Below are positions 50,302-61,767 of a stretch of DNA of 64,000 bases, piece after piece (position 1 is the first letter of the stretch; every line of letters begins with the position of its first letter). The stretch lies in assembly GCF_000150275.1 (NCBI RefSeq), contig NW_002060943.1, forward strand, positions 12,028,878 through 12,092,877. Direction: 5' to 3'. Source of the DNA: Trichoplax adhaerens. Lineage: Eukaryota; Placozoa; Uniplacotomia; Trichoplacea; Trichoplacidae. The position numbers and the translations under genes are program-made. The notes under the pieces are model-generated. The model was not told where the DNA came from, did no database searches, and was given only the letters and a program-made list of their open reading frames with translations.

Positions 50302-52762
50302 GCTTTTCAGTTAAACTGGAATGGGTATACATATGGTCGAAATAATTGTTCTTACAGAATAAATTTGTGATTAGAACTGAAGTATGAGCCAATTTTCCTA
50401 AGTTGATCGGAACTGAAATCACCTCACAGCCTTGATTCAAAGCCTGAGTTTTATTTTCAAATGAGAAATTACGGTTTCAACTGAGGTTAATTACAATGTA
50501 ATCAAATTCATTTATTTACCAATGATGCTTGATGATTTGTTTAATTAATGGAATCTTAAGGACGAATTATGGCGAGCTTTATTACATCAGCTTGATTGCA
50601 GTTTCAATGACTTTGCAACCCTATTAAGTTATCTTGTAATTTAAATTTAATCCTCACTGCTCGACAATTCTTGTTCCAAATTTTAATAAAATACGGAAAA
50701 CGTAAAAAATCGCTCCGTCAAGCTTCTAAAGCCTTCTAAATCGATGATAATATATCTGTTAACGCCATAGTTTCCACTGTAGTTTATCATAAAGCAATAT
50801 TATTTCTACTATAATTTTTATTCGTAATTAGCTGCTAGTTTTTAATCAAGATTGCAGCTTTAATACTGAGTTATCTAAATATATAGTCAAATTTACGATC
50901 TTACGTTGCAGTTCTTAAAAAAACTAAGTTATTAAATTCTAACCTAAATAAAGTGGTCGGGTTTACGATAGACGGTACTAAACCACTATGTACTGTAGAA
51001 TCTACGGTTATTAAACTAAATTGAGTCTTTTTAAAATTATAATACTTACTGAAGTTGAAAAAAACTTGAAAGAGAATTCTAAAAATTAGTTTTCATTACA
51101 TAAAGAGAGACAGAACTAAAGCTGTCAATAACGGACCATTCTGGCCAGAAAATGAACATTTTCACTTGCAACTTGTGGGCCTAGTTAGCTTTCTAATTTT
51201 AAACAAGTTCTTCCCAAAATCAATCTCTTTTTTTCTTTTTTCTTATTTTCTGGTTGTACCACCTCTTATAGGCTTCGTGAAGCTTTTGGTGGTATTTAAA
51301 ATAAAACACTTATCGACCAATCACTATTAGGATTAATTTTTGTTTATACACGTGCTTCACATCATTTCTAAAAATAAAAATCGTACAAAGTCTAGACATT
51401 ATCGTGTTTACCTTACGATTTCCAAACAAAATGCTATAAAGCTAACTTACTAATCATGAAATACACCAAATATTATCTCTGGTACCGTTTAAAACATAAG
51501 AACCTTTAAATTTTGACATGTCAACGTGTATCTATTGCAATTCTAAATGCTCTTATATCCATTTTACGTCCTACTTCAATAATAAAGAGCGATGGACATA
51601 TATGAAAAAATGCCGGTTGAAGTAATTATGAATGACAGGGCTTTACTTAAATTCTAAATAAATTTAACTTCGTAAAAGCTATCTAACGCTCTATCTTTAG
51701 ATTAGGCGATCGCTGACATCTTAGATGCATGGGATTTGTAATCTAAGTTCCAGCTTAACAAAATAACTATTAAAATCACAGAGCACATTCTCAAAATCTA
51801 GTAGTAAATTACTGGGAAAATATAACAAAATTTTCTATTTTAAACTACGTATGATTGCGTTCTATTTTTCTACAGTATTTCATAAAATCTTGTAAAATAC
51901 GTAGAAGAAGAAGAAAAAATAGCAATGTATTATTTAAACAAGGTGAAATAAGGAATAATACTATATTATTAAATACAAGAAAAAAATACTACTAGTAAGC
52001 ATGAATGCTAGTATACTAGTATACCACTAGTACCGAGTAGTGGTTTACGAATAGTTATGGTAATCCTCAGAATTATGATATCAGTGGTAACTGCGATATT
52101 ATGATTGGGTTTATCTACTAGGCTTTTGGCATATTTTTTCCAGAATGTAAGGGTATCAATAAAATACAGATAAATTTTTCTATTAAATCAATATAAAAAT
52201 ATAATAATAACAGTGTGCTCCAGCAAGAAAAATATTCATAGATTTATCGGTATTTAGTTCATCAATAAATATTTGAAATGTAAAGGATGACAGTAAAATA
52301 TCTTTTTATTATCTCTGACGGCATAGTTCTATTCTACTACTTCTGTTTTATTTTTTGCGAACGATTCCTTGAATGTTGGATAATTGCATTGATATTCAAT
52401 TTAACAAAAGATATGTATTATCAAGCATATTTAAAAGACTTCCGTAGGTTAACTGATTGATTCCTATTACGCCCGATGGGGTAGCTGGAGAAACACAAAT
52501 GAAATCTAATCTTTGTTTACTAACTACCAACCAAAAGTGAACGATAGATCAGGATAACGAATTGTTACATTTTTGATCTAACTTCAATTAAGATTTATCA
52601 ATAATTTAGGAAGTGATAAAATTAGTGATTATTAGTGATTATTAGTGATTGATCTTTTTTCTTGCTGTGAGATGAAAGGTGAAAGTTATTTATGGTAGCC
52701 ATTAAAATTTTTATTACTAGAGCTGATTCTGCAGCAGTTATTGCCATACTTCAAAAATTAAA
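50302..52762. other. spacer
   Basis: AT-rich, no supported gene. A nested hairpin lies at about 51256-51291 (outer ACCACC/GGTGGT, inner GCTTC/GAAGC). An 11-base-like unit (ATTAGTGATT) is repeated three times at 52621-52652. 52477-52620 is a diverged copy of 53898-54020. Confidence 0.45.
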
Positions 52763-54310
52763 TTAATTTATCGAGCAATTCTCAATATTTAGTTGTAATA
52801 GTTTCAAACTTAAAGAAGATATTAGTCTGGTCGCAAAAAGGACTTGTAAATTCATCTTAGTCATTAAATTAAATGAATTCTTAACAGAAATAATTTCAAA
52901 CATGGAAAGAGCGGTAAAACTAGTGCAGTTAGAAGGTAAAAGCAGATGCAGTGATGAATTGATTAATTGTAGTGATGCTTACATAATATGAGAAGAAAGT
53001 AATTTTATATTATACTTACGACCTGTAATTATGATTTACTGAAAATTATGGCTCCAAATATATTATAAAGAGAATACTCAATTTGTAAACTTTGATTTCC
53101 TGTTATAAGATCCGATCACGAAAATATCAAAGTTATAGAAAACTAGAGCTTTATTATTTAGATCTAATACAAAGACTAGCTGCACACAGCGCTACTCGAG
53201 CAGAATACAACTGCTGATAAGCTTCTAGAAAAAAATGATCAGATAATTTAATGTCACCTGCTTTTATACTCTTCGTAGCCTTCGCAGCTACGATCGGCGC
53301 AGCAGCATTCTCCTATCTTTTACACATATTCAGCTTATTATTAGTCATAATGTTTTACAGCGAACCGTCATTAATCAATATAGAAATGATTACAGTATTT
53401 TCGTAGATATTATTACTACCGTTCAAAGTGCAATGAATTAAGCATATCCTATTACATGATTTACAATTCTATTTCTTCCTCTAACTTTATTAGTAGCTCA
53501 ATATCTTACTGCATATAGTCATCTGTACCCTAGCATAGAGTCTATAATTATAGGCTACTAAATATATCACAAGATAAATATAGAAAAGACACTACCGTAC
53601 GCCATACTAAACATGGCTAATAGTTTACAATTACAATACTAAGTAACTTTACATTTCTTATTTAGTTAATATTTGTATCATATGGGAAAAATAACACGTT
53701 CGATTCAAAGATTGATTAAAATTCATTGCGGTATATTTTGCTTACGTATCAGTAATGTTTGGATTTGAATATGCATCCAATAGATAAATAGCAAATTATT
53801 AACACTATTAAGTAGCCATACAATTATTAATTAAAAAAATACTATAGAGAATACGCATATGTTTATTTTTAATTGAATGCTATAGAAGATAAAGATATCA
53901 GCTGGAGATAGCTAAAAAAATTGATTTACGTTTGCAAACTGCAAACCAAAGGTAAACGATGGATCAGAATGGTAAATTGTTAACTTATCTAACATAAGTT
54001 TGAGTAAGATTTTATTGGGGCCAATAGATACTGACCATGTATTTTCATAGCTTTATTGACTGATTATCATGAGATCTTCAAAATTGCGCAACTTGAGAAT
54101 GTTGTTCAGGTACAATAGTGCAAAGTGATAAAGTAAGTATTAGCGTAAAGAGCATTTGTATATTTATGGATTTTATTTTATATTATTTAATAAACAGTGC
54201 TTTTAATTAGCTTCAAGACGTACCTGAGACCAGAAGGGAAGGCATTTTCTTACATTGACTACTTTCTATTTCATTTCCGTTCATATCGTCATTATCGTAA
54301 GCAATAACAT
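52763..54310 (-). CDS. downstream exons of TPR gene 2
   Basis: Three exons continue the TPR gene at 55-56.5 kb in phase: 54310-54224 (acidic, includes YDNDDMNGNEIESSQCKK), 53038-53020 (a 19-base microexon with strong acceptor and GTAAGT donor) and 52919-52763 (52 residues, ending LKLLQLNIENCSIN and stop). Donor 55123, phase 1, joins 54310 to make Asp; all later junctions agree. This replaces the 5-residue tail read without splicing and gives a protein of 549 residues. The tail has no recognised domain; its Leu spacing is weakly LRR-like. Confidence 0.6.
53101..53345 (-). mobile_element. candidate LTR fragment with promoter and poly(A) signals
   Basis: On the minus strand a GTATAAAAG box (53261-53269) is followed about 110 bases later by AATAAAG (53149-53155) and a TAACA end at 53101, in a short GC-richer island. 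This is the U3-R-U5 layout of an LTR. A similar layout occurs at 60181-60330. No target duplication was found. Confidence 0.35.
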
Positions 54311-55105
54311 CTGCAAATGGATAATAGAGATTGTAATTGAGCAAAACTAAATAATCCCAAGCACTCTATGCAATCAAAGCCTCTTGATATTTTGGTCAAT
54401 TACTACTTTTATATTCACGCTGTCATTTGAAAACAAATTATCACTGACTAGTATGATTAATAAAATAGCTATAGAATTGCAGAATTTTAACATGATACAA
54501 TTAACAGACTAGATTCGTACAGCATTCTAATTTTTTCAATTCAAGAATACTTTATTAAGGGTTCTAAAAAAATAATGATTTCAAGTCATTATAATTGCTG
54601 AATATCTGCCGGAACTACCAATCTAGACAATTTACTATTGATCAATATTTCTTTTATAACTAGTAAGCGGTATTTTAAATAGTTATCATAATTTTCTTAG
54701 TAATTATCATTCTCCACAAGATATTTGTTAATATAGAGCATGTAATTATTACGCAAACTATAAAATCATCGAATTAATTCAGTACTAATAACTGTAATGG
54801 CCGAATTTAGATGGTGCGTTGATATCACATGACAGGACTAACTTTTTAAAGTTATATTTAAACTAAAAATATAGAACATTTTTAATTTTTAGTTCATTTT
54901 TAGTAATGAGTTAAACTGCAAAGATTTAATCATTCTAACTCGAAAATAGCGAAGATGCAGAGTTCATAACTTAATTTCCAAGCGCTACCTACCCGACACA
55001 GCTGTGCTATTGCGATCCGATTCTCGATTAGTTCGTATACTATCTGTAAACGATACGAAAAGTAAATATTGAATTAATATTAGGGATTCTACGACCATAA
55101 CTCAA

Positions 55106-56509
55106 CTATATCATGGCATTACCGATGTCTTGATTTTCTTGGCTAGTATCATCGAGACCGTCATCACTGATTGCGTTGGGCCTTGGGGATATATTAATAT
55201 TTGCTTCATTTTTTCGGAAAAACTTTTTAAAGACTTTAGTACCCTTTCTATTCGATTTTTTGATGTTTTCGTAAGCAGATTGCAGATCACGGCGTGCTAA
55301 TTCAATATTGCTAAAGGTTCCAGAAACGCTTGCATGATTATCGCCAAATAATGGCAAATTAATGTTTAATGATCTTTCAAACATACAAACGGCCTCATCG
55401 TACCGACCTTGTTTATGATAGATAAGTCCTACATTGTTATATGATGTAGCAACTTCAGGATGATTATCACCAAAGATCGATAATCGAATTTTAAGGGCTT
55501 GATCTAACATAGAAAGAGCCTCACCAAATTTGTTTTGATTGCAGTATACGACTCCTATGTTGTTATATGATTGAGCAACATCAGAATGGCAATTGCCAAG
55601 GACCATAGATCGAATTCTTAGTGAGTTATCGTACATGCAAAGAGCCTTTCCATAATTGCCTTGGCAGCAGTATACACTTCCAATATTGTTATAAATGGTA
55701 GCTATATCCGGGTGATGATCACCAAGCATCGATAGCTGAATATTGAGTGATTTATCATATAGTAAAAGTGCCTCATCAAGTTTACCTTGGTTCTTATAAA
55801 CGCTTGCCAAGTTATTGTATGTTGTAGCGACATGGGGATGGTTTTCACCTACGGCAGATATTCGAATTTTCAGAGATTTATCATACATAGAAAGGGCCTT
55901 GTTGTATTTGCCTTGTTTTTTATAAATACTTCCTATGTTATTGTATAATGTAGCAGTATCAGAATGATTATCACCAAGGCTTGAAGAGTAAATTTTAAGT
56001 GATTTCTCGTAAGCAGATAGAGCGGCAACAAATTTGCCTTGGCTTTCGTAAACGATTCCGATTTGATTATATGAGTGAGCAATATGTAAACTATTGCTCT
56101 CCAGCCATTTCAGTTTTATTTCCAACGATTTTTTATAGTCATCTAAAGCACCATTTAAATCGGCCTGCAATCTTTTGATGTTACCTTGTCTATCAAGACA
56201 TCGTGCTTTATTGACTTTCTTCTGTGATGTATTAGCCAGTTGTAGTCCCATCTGGCTGAATTCGTTTGCTTTGACCCATTCACGCTGGCGTACATAAATA
56301 TCACAGATATTGAGATTAACATCGTATCGAATTCGATCTATATCATTTTCATTATTGGGCGTGGATTTTAGTTCATCGAGTACTTGTTTAAAACAAGAAA
56401 GGGCTTCTTGATGTCTGTATTCTTGCTTGTGTTTTTGGCCCATCTTGCATAAGGAGGTTACATGTTTTTGATTAATAGGCCTTGAAGTTTGATTACGATA
56501 AGCAAACAT
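55106..56509 (-). CDS. TPR-repeat protein 2
   Basis: Open frame of 467 residues to its own stop. The N-terminal helical part (to about residue 145) parallels TPR proteins 1 and 3 (CLDRQGNIKRLQADLNGAL), then six regular 42-residue TPR units (residues about 146-405), then a basic segment (KKSNRKGTKVFKKFFRKN) and an acidic tail. It is the most regular of the three arrays. A phase-1 GTAATG donor at 55123|55122, five codons before the stop, joins the exons at 54310-52763. Likely a scaffold or adaptor; no enzyme domain is seen. The start ATG is the only one upstream of the conserved part. Confidence 0.88.
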   Translation of the reverse strand: MFAYRNQTSRPINQKHVTSLCKMGQKHKQEYRHQEALSCFKQVLDELKSTPNNENDIDRIRYDVNLNICDIYVRQREWVKANEFSQMGLQLANTSQKKVNKARCLDRQGNIKRLQADLNGALDDYKKSLEIKLKWLESNSLHIAHSYNQIGIVYESQGKFVAALSAYEKSLKIYSSSLGDNHSDTATLYNNIGSIYKKQGKYNKALSMYDKSLKIRISAVGENHPHVATTYNNLASVYKNQGKLDEALLLYDKSLNIQLSMLGDHHPDIATIYNNIGSVYCCQGNYGKALCMYDNSLRIRSMVLGNCHSDVAQSYNNIGVVYCNQNKFGEALSMLDQALKIRLSIFGDNHPEVATSYNNVGLIYHKQGRYDEAVCMFERSLNINLPLFGDNHASVSGTFSNIELARRDLQSAYENIKKSNRKGTKVFKKFFRKNEANINISPRPNAISDDGLDDTSQENQDIGNAMI

Positions 56510-59500
56510 TTTTCATTTAAAAGGCAGGATACGTAGTTTAAACAACTTACGATTAATCTAATCTATTATCTGGTATGGATATTAGAATTAAGAATGATAT
56601 TAAATTGTTTAATAGTATACGAGATTACTTCAATTTACCAATTAGAAATTAGAGATTAACCGATGATCTCATATTAGATAGTACTAGTATTGAGTTGAGA
56701 AATTATTTGGTATCTACGTAAAATAATGGTTTATAAATAATAACGGATCTATCGGTAATGTGGATAATTTTTACATAGTATAAATGAATTTTTTCTATAA
56801 AGAAGGCATTGTCGCAGTCTATCATTACTTTACTTTCAAAGTAAATGAATTAAACATTAGACTAAAGAGATTCATCCTACTCATTCAAAATATTACAAAG
56901 CAATCTATTATTACGGCAATATTTTAAATTCATTGCCTTGAGCTAATCGTTTGTATTTTCTATATAGTAATAACAAATGCGTTAGTTAGACGCCAGCACC
57001 CCTACTATGTGCAAGACAGTAGTCTCTTGAACATGATGAATTTTTAATAATGAGAGACACAATACAATATATCAATGAATTTAAATAGCAGCATGCTCAA
57101 TTTATGTAGATGTTCGAATAATGTCGATGCAAAAACGTTATAAATACACGATATATTAAAATACTTCAATCAGTAAATGCAGGTGTAAGATGGTTTAGAA
57201 AAGTATTCATTCGAATTGACTGCCATCTTATTGCTATTAGGATATTCCGAATAGTAATCACTAATTTGCATTATCTATGATCATGATATCATCAATATTA
57301 TTCATGGGTAAGTTAAAGTAATTTAAGGAAATACATTTAAGAACAAATAAGATATAGTGGTTATGTTGCGGTATTACATAACATCATAAGTTAAACAAGT
57401 CACAAGATTATGTTTTTAATTTAGCAGTTTTCAACTTTTGTGTGTAAAAGTATTAAGCCAATAGCAATATAATCCTTCAATACCCCTGATTCGAGCAATT
57501 TTTACGTCTATTTATATGAGATTTTATAGCAAGGTAAAGTGGATTATATCACTAGTATAGTTAAGTTCAAGTATGTCTGTGTAATCAAGTAAATGACTTA
57601 GTATTGAGCATCATTTAATATTTATTATGCAATATATCTAAATAAATCCGATATAGCTTTGATAAGAAATATTGTAAAAATAGGGTTTGCCTAAAAAATA
57701 AAGCACCCAAAAATAGAAGCGGTGAGTAAATGATAAAACCTATAATAGATTTGGCTCCTTATAATAGAATACTAGCATAGAATTTAGAATTTAATAATTT
57801 ATAGTTAATTTTTCAGAGCTGTCTTAAAGTTCATATGCTTCACGACTCAGAAATCACGAATTAGAAACCATTATCCAACTATGCAAAAATACTTGGAAAT
57901 AGTGATTGATTTTAATTAATATTCGATCTGATCAACAGCATAAATGTTATCATAAGTAGATTCATGATATAATTGCAAATGAAATGCCATAATAAAAGTT
58001 CTTAGATAGTAAAACTGTGACGAAGTTCGTTGACGAGAAAATAAAAATTTTTTCTCCGATTTGGTGCCATTTACACAAATATATTAAATTTAAATTTGCT
58101 TCTTGATTTATTACTACCATGAAAAGTTTAGAAAATACTTAATTCCTATCTGTTGTACTTATAAGAATAATAATGTCAGTATAGAAAAATGATGTTAATT
58201 AGAATTCCAGTGACACAAGTTCTAGTATATAGTCTTAGCAAATAGTAAATAATAGATATCAAATTTCCTCTTTATATTTCAATCATTCCCAAAAAAGTAA
58301 GTTATTTCCTTTTGCTGATTATTGCTTTTTAGCTGCCTTTCTTTCGATTCAATCGGCACTGGCAATGTTTTTCACTGCAGTCATCAATTGAATTGCTATA
58401 ATCAGTTGCCTTAAGGTGCATATAGGAAGGGAGGTCCACGCAACTAATTTCCACAAACCAATAGAAGTGCTACTGTAGTGCACTAGAAAGAAATGAATTA
58501 CAACACCGCATATAAGTGGCGCAATCAATCATTCTAATTAAAATAGAGTACCTAGTTAATAAAATTTTATGCAATATCAAAATAGTATTTGTTTTATACA
58601 CAGTTTCACAAATAGTCTGTGAAAGATTGTACGAGTGTATTAGCTCACTAAATTATTTTGTTTAACTAGAATCACAGATAGCAAGAATATATCAGATATT
58701 TACGTATTTACTTTTAATGTAAATATTTTCATGAAATGCTTCACCTAAAGGACCTTGATCAAAATACAGCAAATACAGCATTACAAAAAATAGTCATTGC
58801 CGGCACACATTAAGGAAAGGAATGGCTAATGGTAAAATTACAATTTAGTATATAGAGATGCAAATTTAAAATTATCGCGATTTTCCTAAAACCTACCGCA
58901 GATGTGTAATAAAGTCTTAATATGGCATTAGTGGCTAAATTCATATTCTTATTAAACTCTATAATTTAGGCAACGTAGAGCTGTAATACCTAGTCAACCC
59001 CTCGGTTTATTTCGTGATGATGACATGCAACAAATTATCTCTGACGGCTAATGTAGAATCATTCATTCAGGTAGAAAATACGCACAACCTATTGATTTTT
59101 AATCTTTTTTTATTACGGCTACCTACCGATTAAATTTGGCACTAATAAGAATATACTTTCCTCCGCGGTAATCTTAGATATGGATTAGTACTACCAAGAA
59201 CTTTACCCGAAGTTGGTTTAATGTTTTACCATTGATTGATCAGTTTTGTAATATTGGATAGAACAACTTCTCTTTTATGAGTTATGCAACACCAATGCAA
59301 CCGCTTACGTATATAAACAAATCGAATTCCCAGGGGTTTATTGCCCTTATACGTGTATAATCGTAAGAAAACGTTAATCAATTTCAGATGTTTCAGAATG
59401 TTTCCTAGAATGATTATGCATCGTTGTGAGAATCAATGATGTAAGATCGCGTCGTTTTGCACACACTACTGATACATGTTGTGATAAAATAGTATTAAGG

Positions 59501-59520
59501 TTAGAGCTGATTTATCTTAC
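56510..59520. other. spacer
   Basis: AT-rich, no coding, RNA or repeat feature supported. Confidence 0.4.
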
Positions 59521-59817
59521 TACCACAGCTACCCTTGCGACACAAGAAAACAACACAGTACTTATAATAACTTTACTTTAGTTCGCAGGACTACTTTCCT
59601 AGCCTACGGTGTAGTAACTGGAATCATCGCGAAGTACTAACTCGCTCAATACAATATACGATATAAAACTATCACCCAACTTAGCCTTAACCTGAATCAC
59701 TTTTTTTTACTAACAATAACAATTCCTAAAGTAGTGGTTCATACTTCTAAAAAGTTCAAAACAGAATGTTATCATAAACTACACATCCATATCTAGGTTA
59801 TTTTGATGGCCGTGACA
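59521..59817. mobile_element. solo LTR, copy 3 (297 bp, internally deleted)
   Basis: Same family and orientation as 22861-23402, lacking about 245 internal bases. Flanked by the exact 5-bp duplication CTTAC (59516-59520 and 59818-59822). The first two bases are TA instead of TG. Confidence 0.85.
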
Positions 59818-60180
59818 CTTACTAATAGCCTGAATTCCATATTAATTCCCTTAAAAAAGCTCTTGCTATAAATTGTAATATTACATGCACATTAATTGCA
59901 GGCTTAAATGATCATTTTAAAGCTCCTGCAGCGTGATGATACGGCATGAAATAATAGATAACGTGAAACTGTATGCAATCCCATTGACGACGTACTTTGT
60001 AGTAAGCAGTATAAAAGTTGTTCTAGTTAACATAAAAACTATGAGAATGCAATTATTTTAGCTAGAAAATAGACACAATATGATTGTCACAAACTTATGT
60101 TGCGATCTACTACACTAAACTAATAGGTTACTTATGCCTTGCTCCACTACTCCTGGAGTTCTACTGTATGGTAGTTCTAT

Positions 60181-60330
60181 ACTATTTACGGTCACATAGG
60201 GATAAGACTGTTCTACAAGATTAGTATAGTTTTTATTAATAGAGTAGCCGAGTACCTTCTCGTACACGATCTAATAAAGAAATCGGGAACTGAGCATTCG
60301 CTCGTCCTTTTATACCCTTCCATTAAATTT
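60181..60330 (-). mobile_element. candidate LTR fragment
   Basis: The minus strand carries GGGTATAAAAGG (60307-60318) and AATAAA about 75 bases later, with ATTAGATC in between as in the 53.1-kb candidate. Ends not resolved. Confidence 0.3.
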
Positions 60331-60524
60331 GTGGTGCGCACATAGTAACTTGACAATATAAGATTTACATGATTTGTACAGCATTCATCAGGACAACAGT
60401 CAAAAAAGCATTAGATTGAATAACATACTAAAAAGAAACAACTTAGTCCGAAATACGGTAATTTTACTTAGATTATTGGGCTTTAGCCGGGCATTATGCA
60501 TAATGGCAGATATTGGGTTTTGGC

Positions 60525-60700
60525 TATAACCGTTGTACTGTCAATATGGCTATAAGTGGTCAATCGGTAATGCAAATAAGAAGAAAGAAAATGCTTCATT
60601 TTTTGTTGTTCATCTACTTGCCGAAATTCCTTTTTTCCCAGTTACAGTTTAAAAATTTGGGTCTTTGGCTTGCGGGGTACGTGGTATCAATTGAGAAACT
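60525..60700 (+). pseudogene. GPCR relic (TM6-TM7 loop)
   Basis: Contains NMAISGQSVMQIR, nearly identical to QMAISGQSLMQLR between TM6 and TM7 of the 24358 receptor, then a frame-broken remainder (FLLFIYLPKF, then FKNLGLW). The rest of the receptor is not present. A small, old piece of the same GPCR family more than 26 kb from the cluster. Confidence 0.65.
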
Positions 60701-61351
60701 TTCATGCTGAGAGATCCTTGCTCTTTTCAATTGTAAGATTGAACGTGAAATTTGTTCAGTAAAGTTCGGGACTTTGGCAAATGTTCTTGGAAAAATTTTA
60801 CTTCAAACCGTGTTACAACAAAATAGCATTTCGAAGACAGTTTCTTAATCGCTACCGTACGATCCTAATATTGAAATATGTCATAATTCTAATTCTTTAT
60901 GAAAAGGGATAAGTACTTTTAAATAGCTAACAAGTGTTTTTTTTAAGAGAATATGGAAGGCATAAAGTCAAAGCTGAATGACTGAAGATAAATAAGTTAA
61001 TTGTTCATCATCATTATATTCGTATTCCGATCCATAATTATACTGTACAGTATTTGACGAGTCAGTATATTTAGCCGTTAATTGCTTAATGCTTTTACCA
61101 ATTAAACTCATCTTAAGATTAAAAAGTTACAGTTTATGTATTTCTGTAGCAATGATGATATGATTATCTTGTGCTTAATAGAGTCTAGTTGTTTGAGGAT
61201 AATCTTTAGGAACAACAATACTAAGCTATATAAATTGAATATGAAGAGACCCAATTGTCCATTTCTTTTTTTGTAAAGTCGTTCTTGATTCTAAGTCTAA
61301 AATTAGTCTAGGATTAATAAATTTGTGTAGCTATCACGGGATATGATTTTA

Positions 61352-61538
61352 TCAAGAACAAATGTTGTACGTCTTCTTAGTTGGTTTCATTCTTGTAATA
61401 ATGCGGGATTTTGAAGGTTTAGCTGCCGTACTTTCCATTTCACTCGGTTCTATAGTTAACTTCCGGTCACTTCCACAAATTTGCATAAATTGATTATATC
61501 GCGGACAGAAACATCCAATCTTCAGAAGTAAGGTTTTG
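61352..61538 (-). CDS. possible terminal exon downstream of TPR gene 3
   Basis: Sixty-two residues open to a TGA after an acceptor with a good pyrimidine tract (TTCTTTCCCTAAAG). Composition is strongly coding (it includes CFCPRYNQFMQICGSDRK and MESTAAKPSKSRIITRMKP). It needs phase 2, whereas the strong donor of TPR gene 3 (61758) is phase 1 and follows that gene's stop. It could be 3' untranslated by splicing, reached by another donor, or a relic of the original C-terminus. Confidence 0.4.
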
Positions 61539-61767
61539 CTTTAGGGAAAGAATGTAAAGCATATCGTTCATAACTTTAAAAATTTTTTTTAATAACTGAT
61601 AAATAGCCTGATTAAGTAATTGATGCCCTACTTGTTAGTTTCGGCTGCATTTCGCTATTTTCGTTAAATCTATACTCTGTACGACAGTAGTTTTATAATT
61701 TATTGCTATCTGATATCTAATGGTGATTATTCTAGCACTATTACGATCCACGCTTACCTTTATGACT

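Noticed and set aside
52900-52960. Possible P-loop (GKSGKTS) on the plus strand
   Set aside because: Spacing does not fit GxxxxGK[ST], the frame closes at once, and it is antisense to a coding exon.
52766-52990. Plus-strand open stretch
   Set aside because: Antisense shadow of the last exon of TPR gene 2, which fits in phase on the minus strand.
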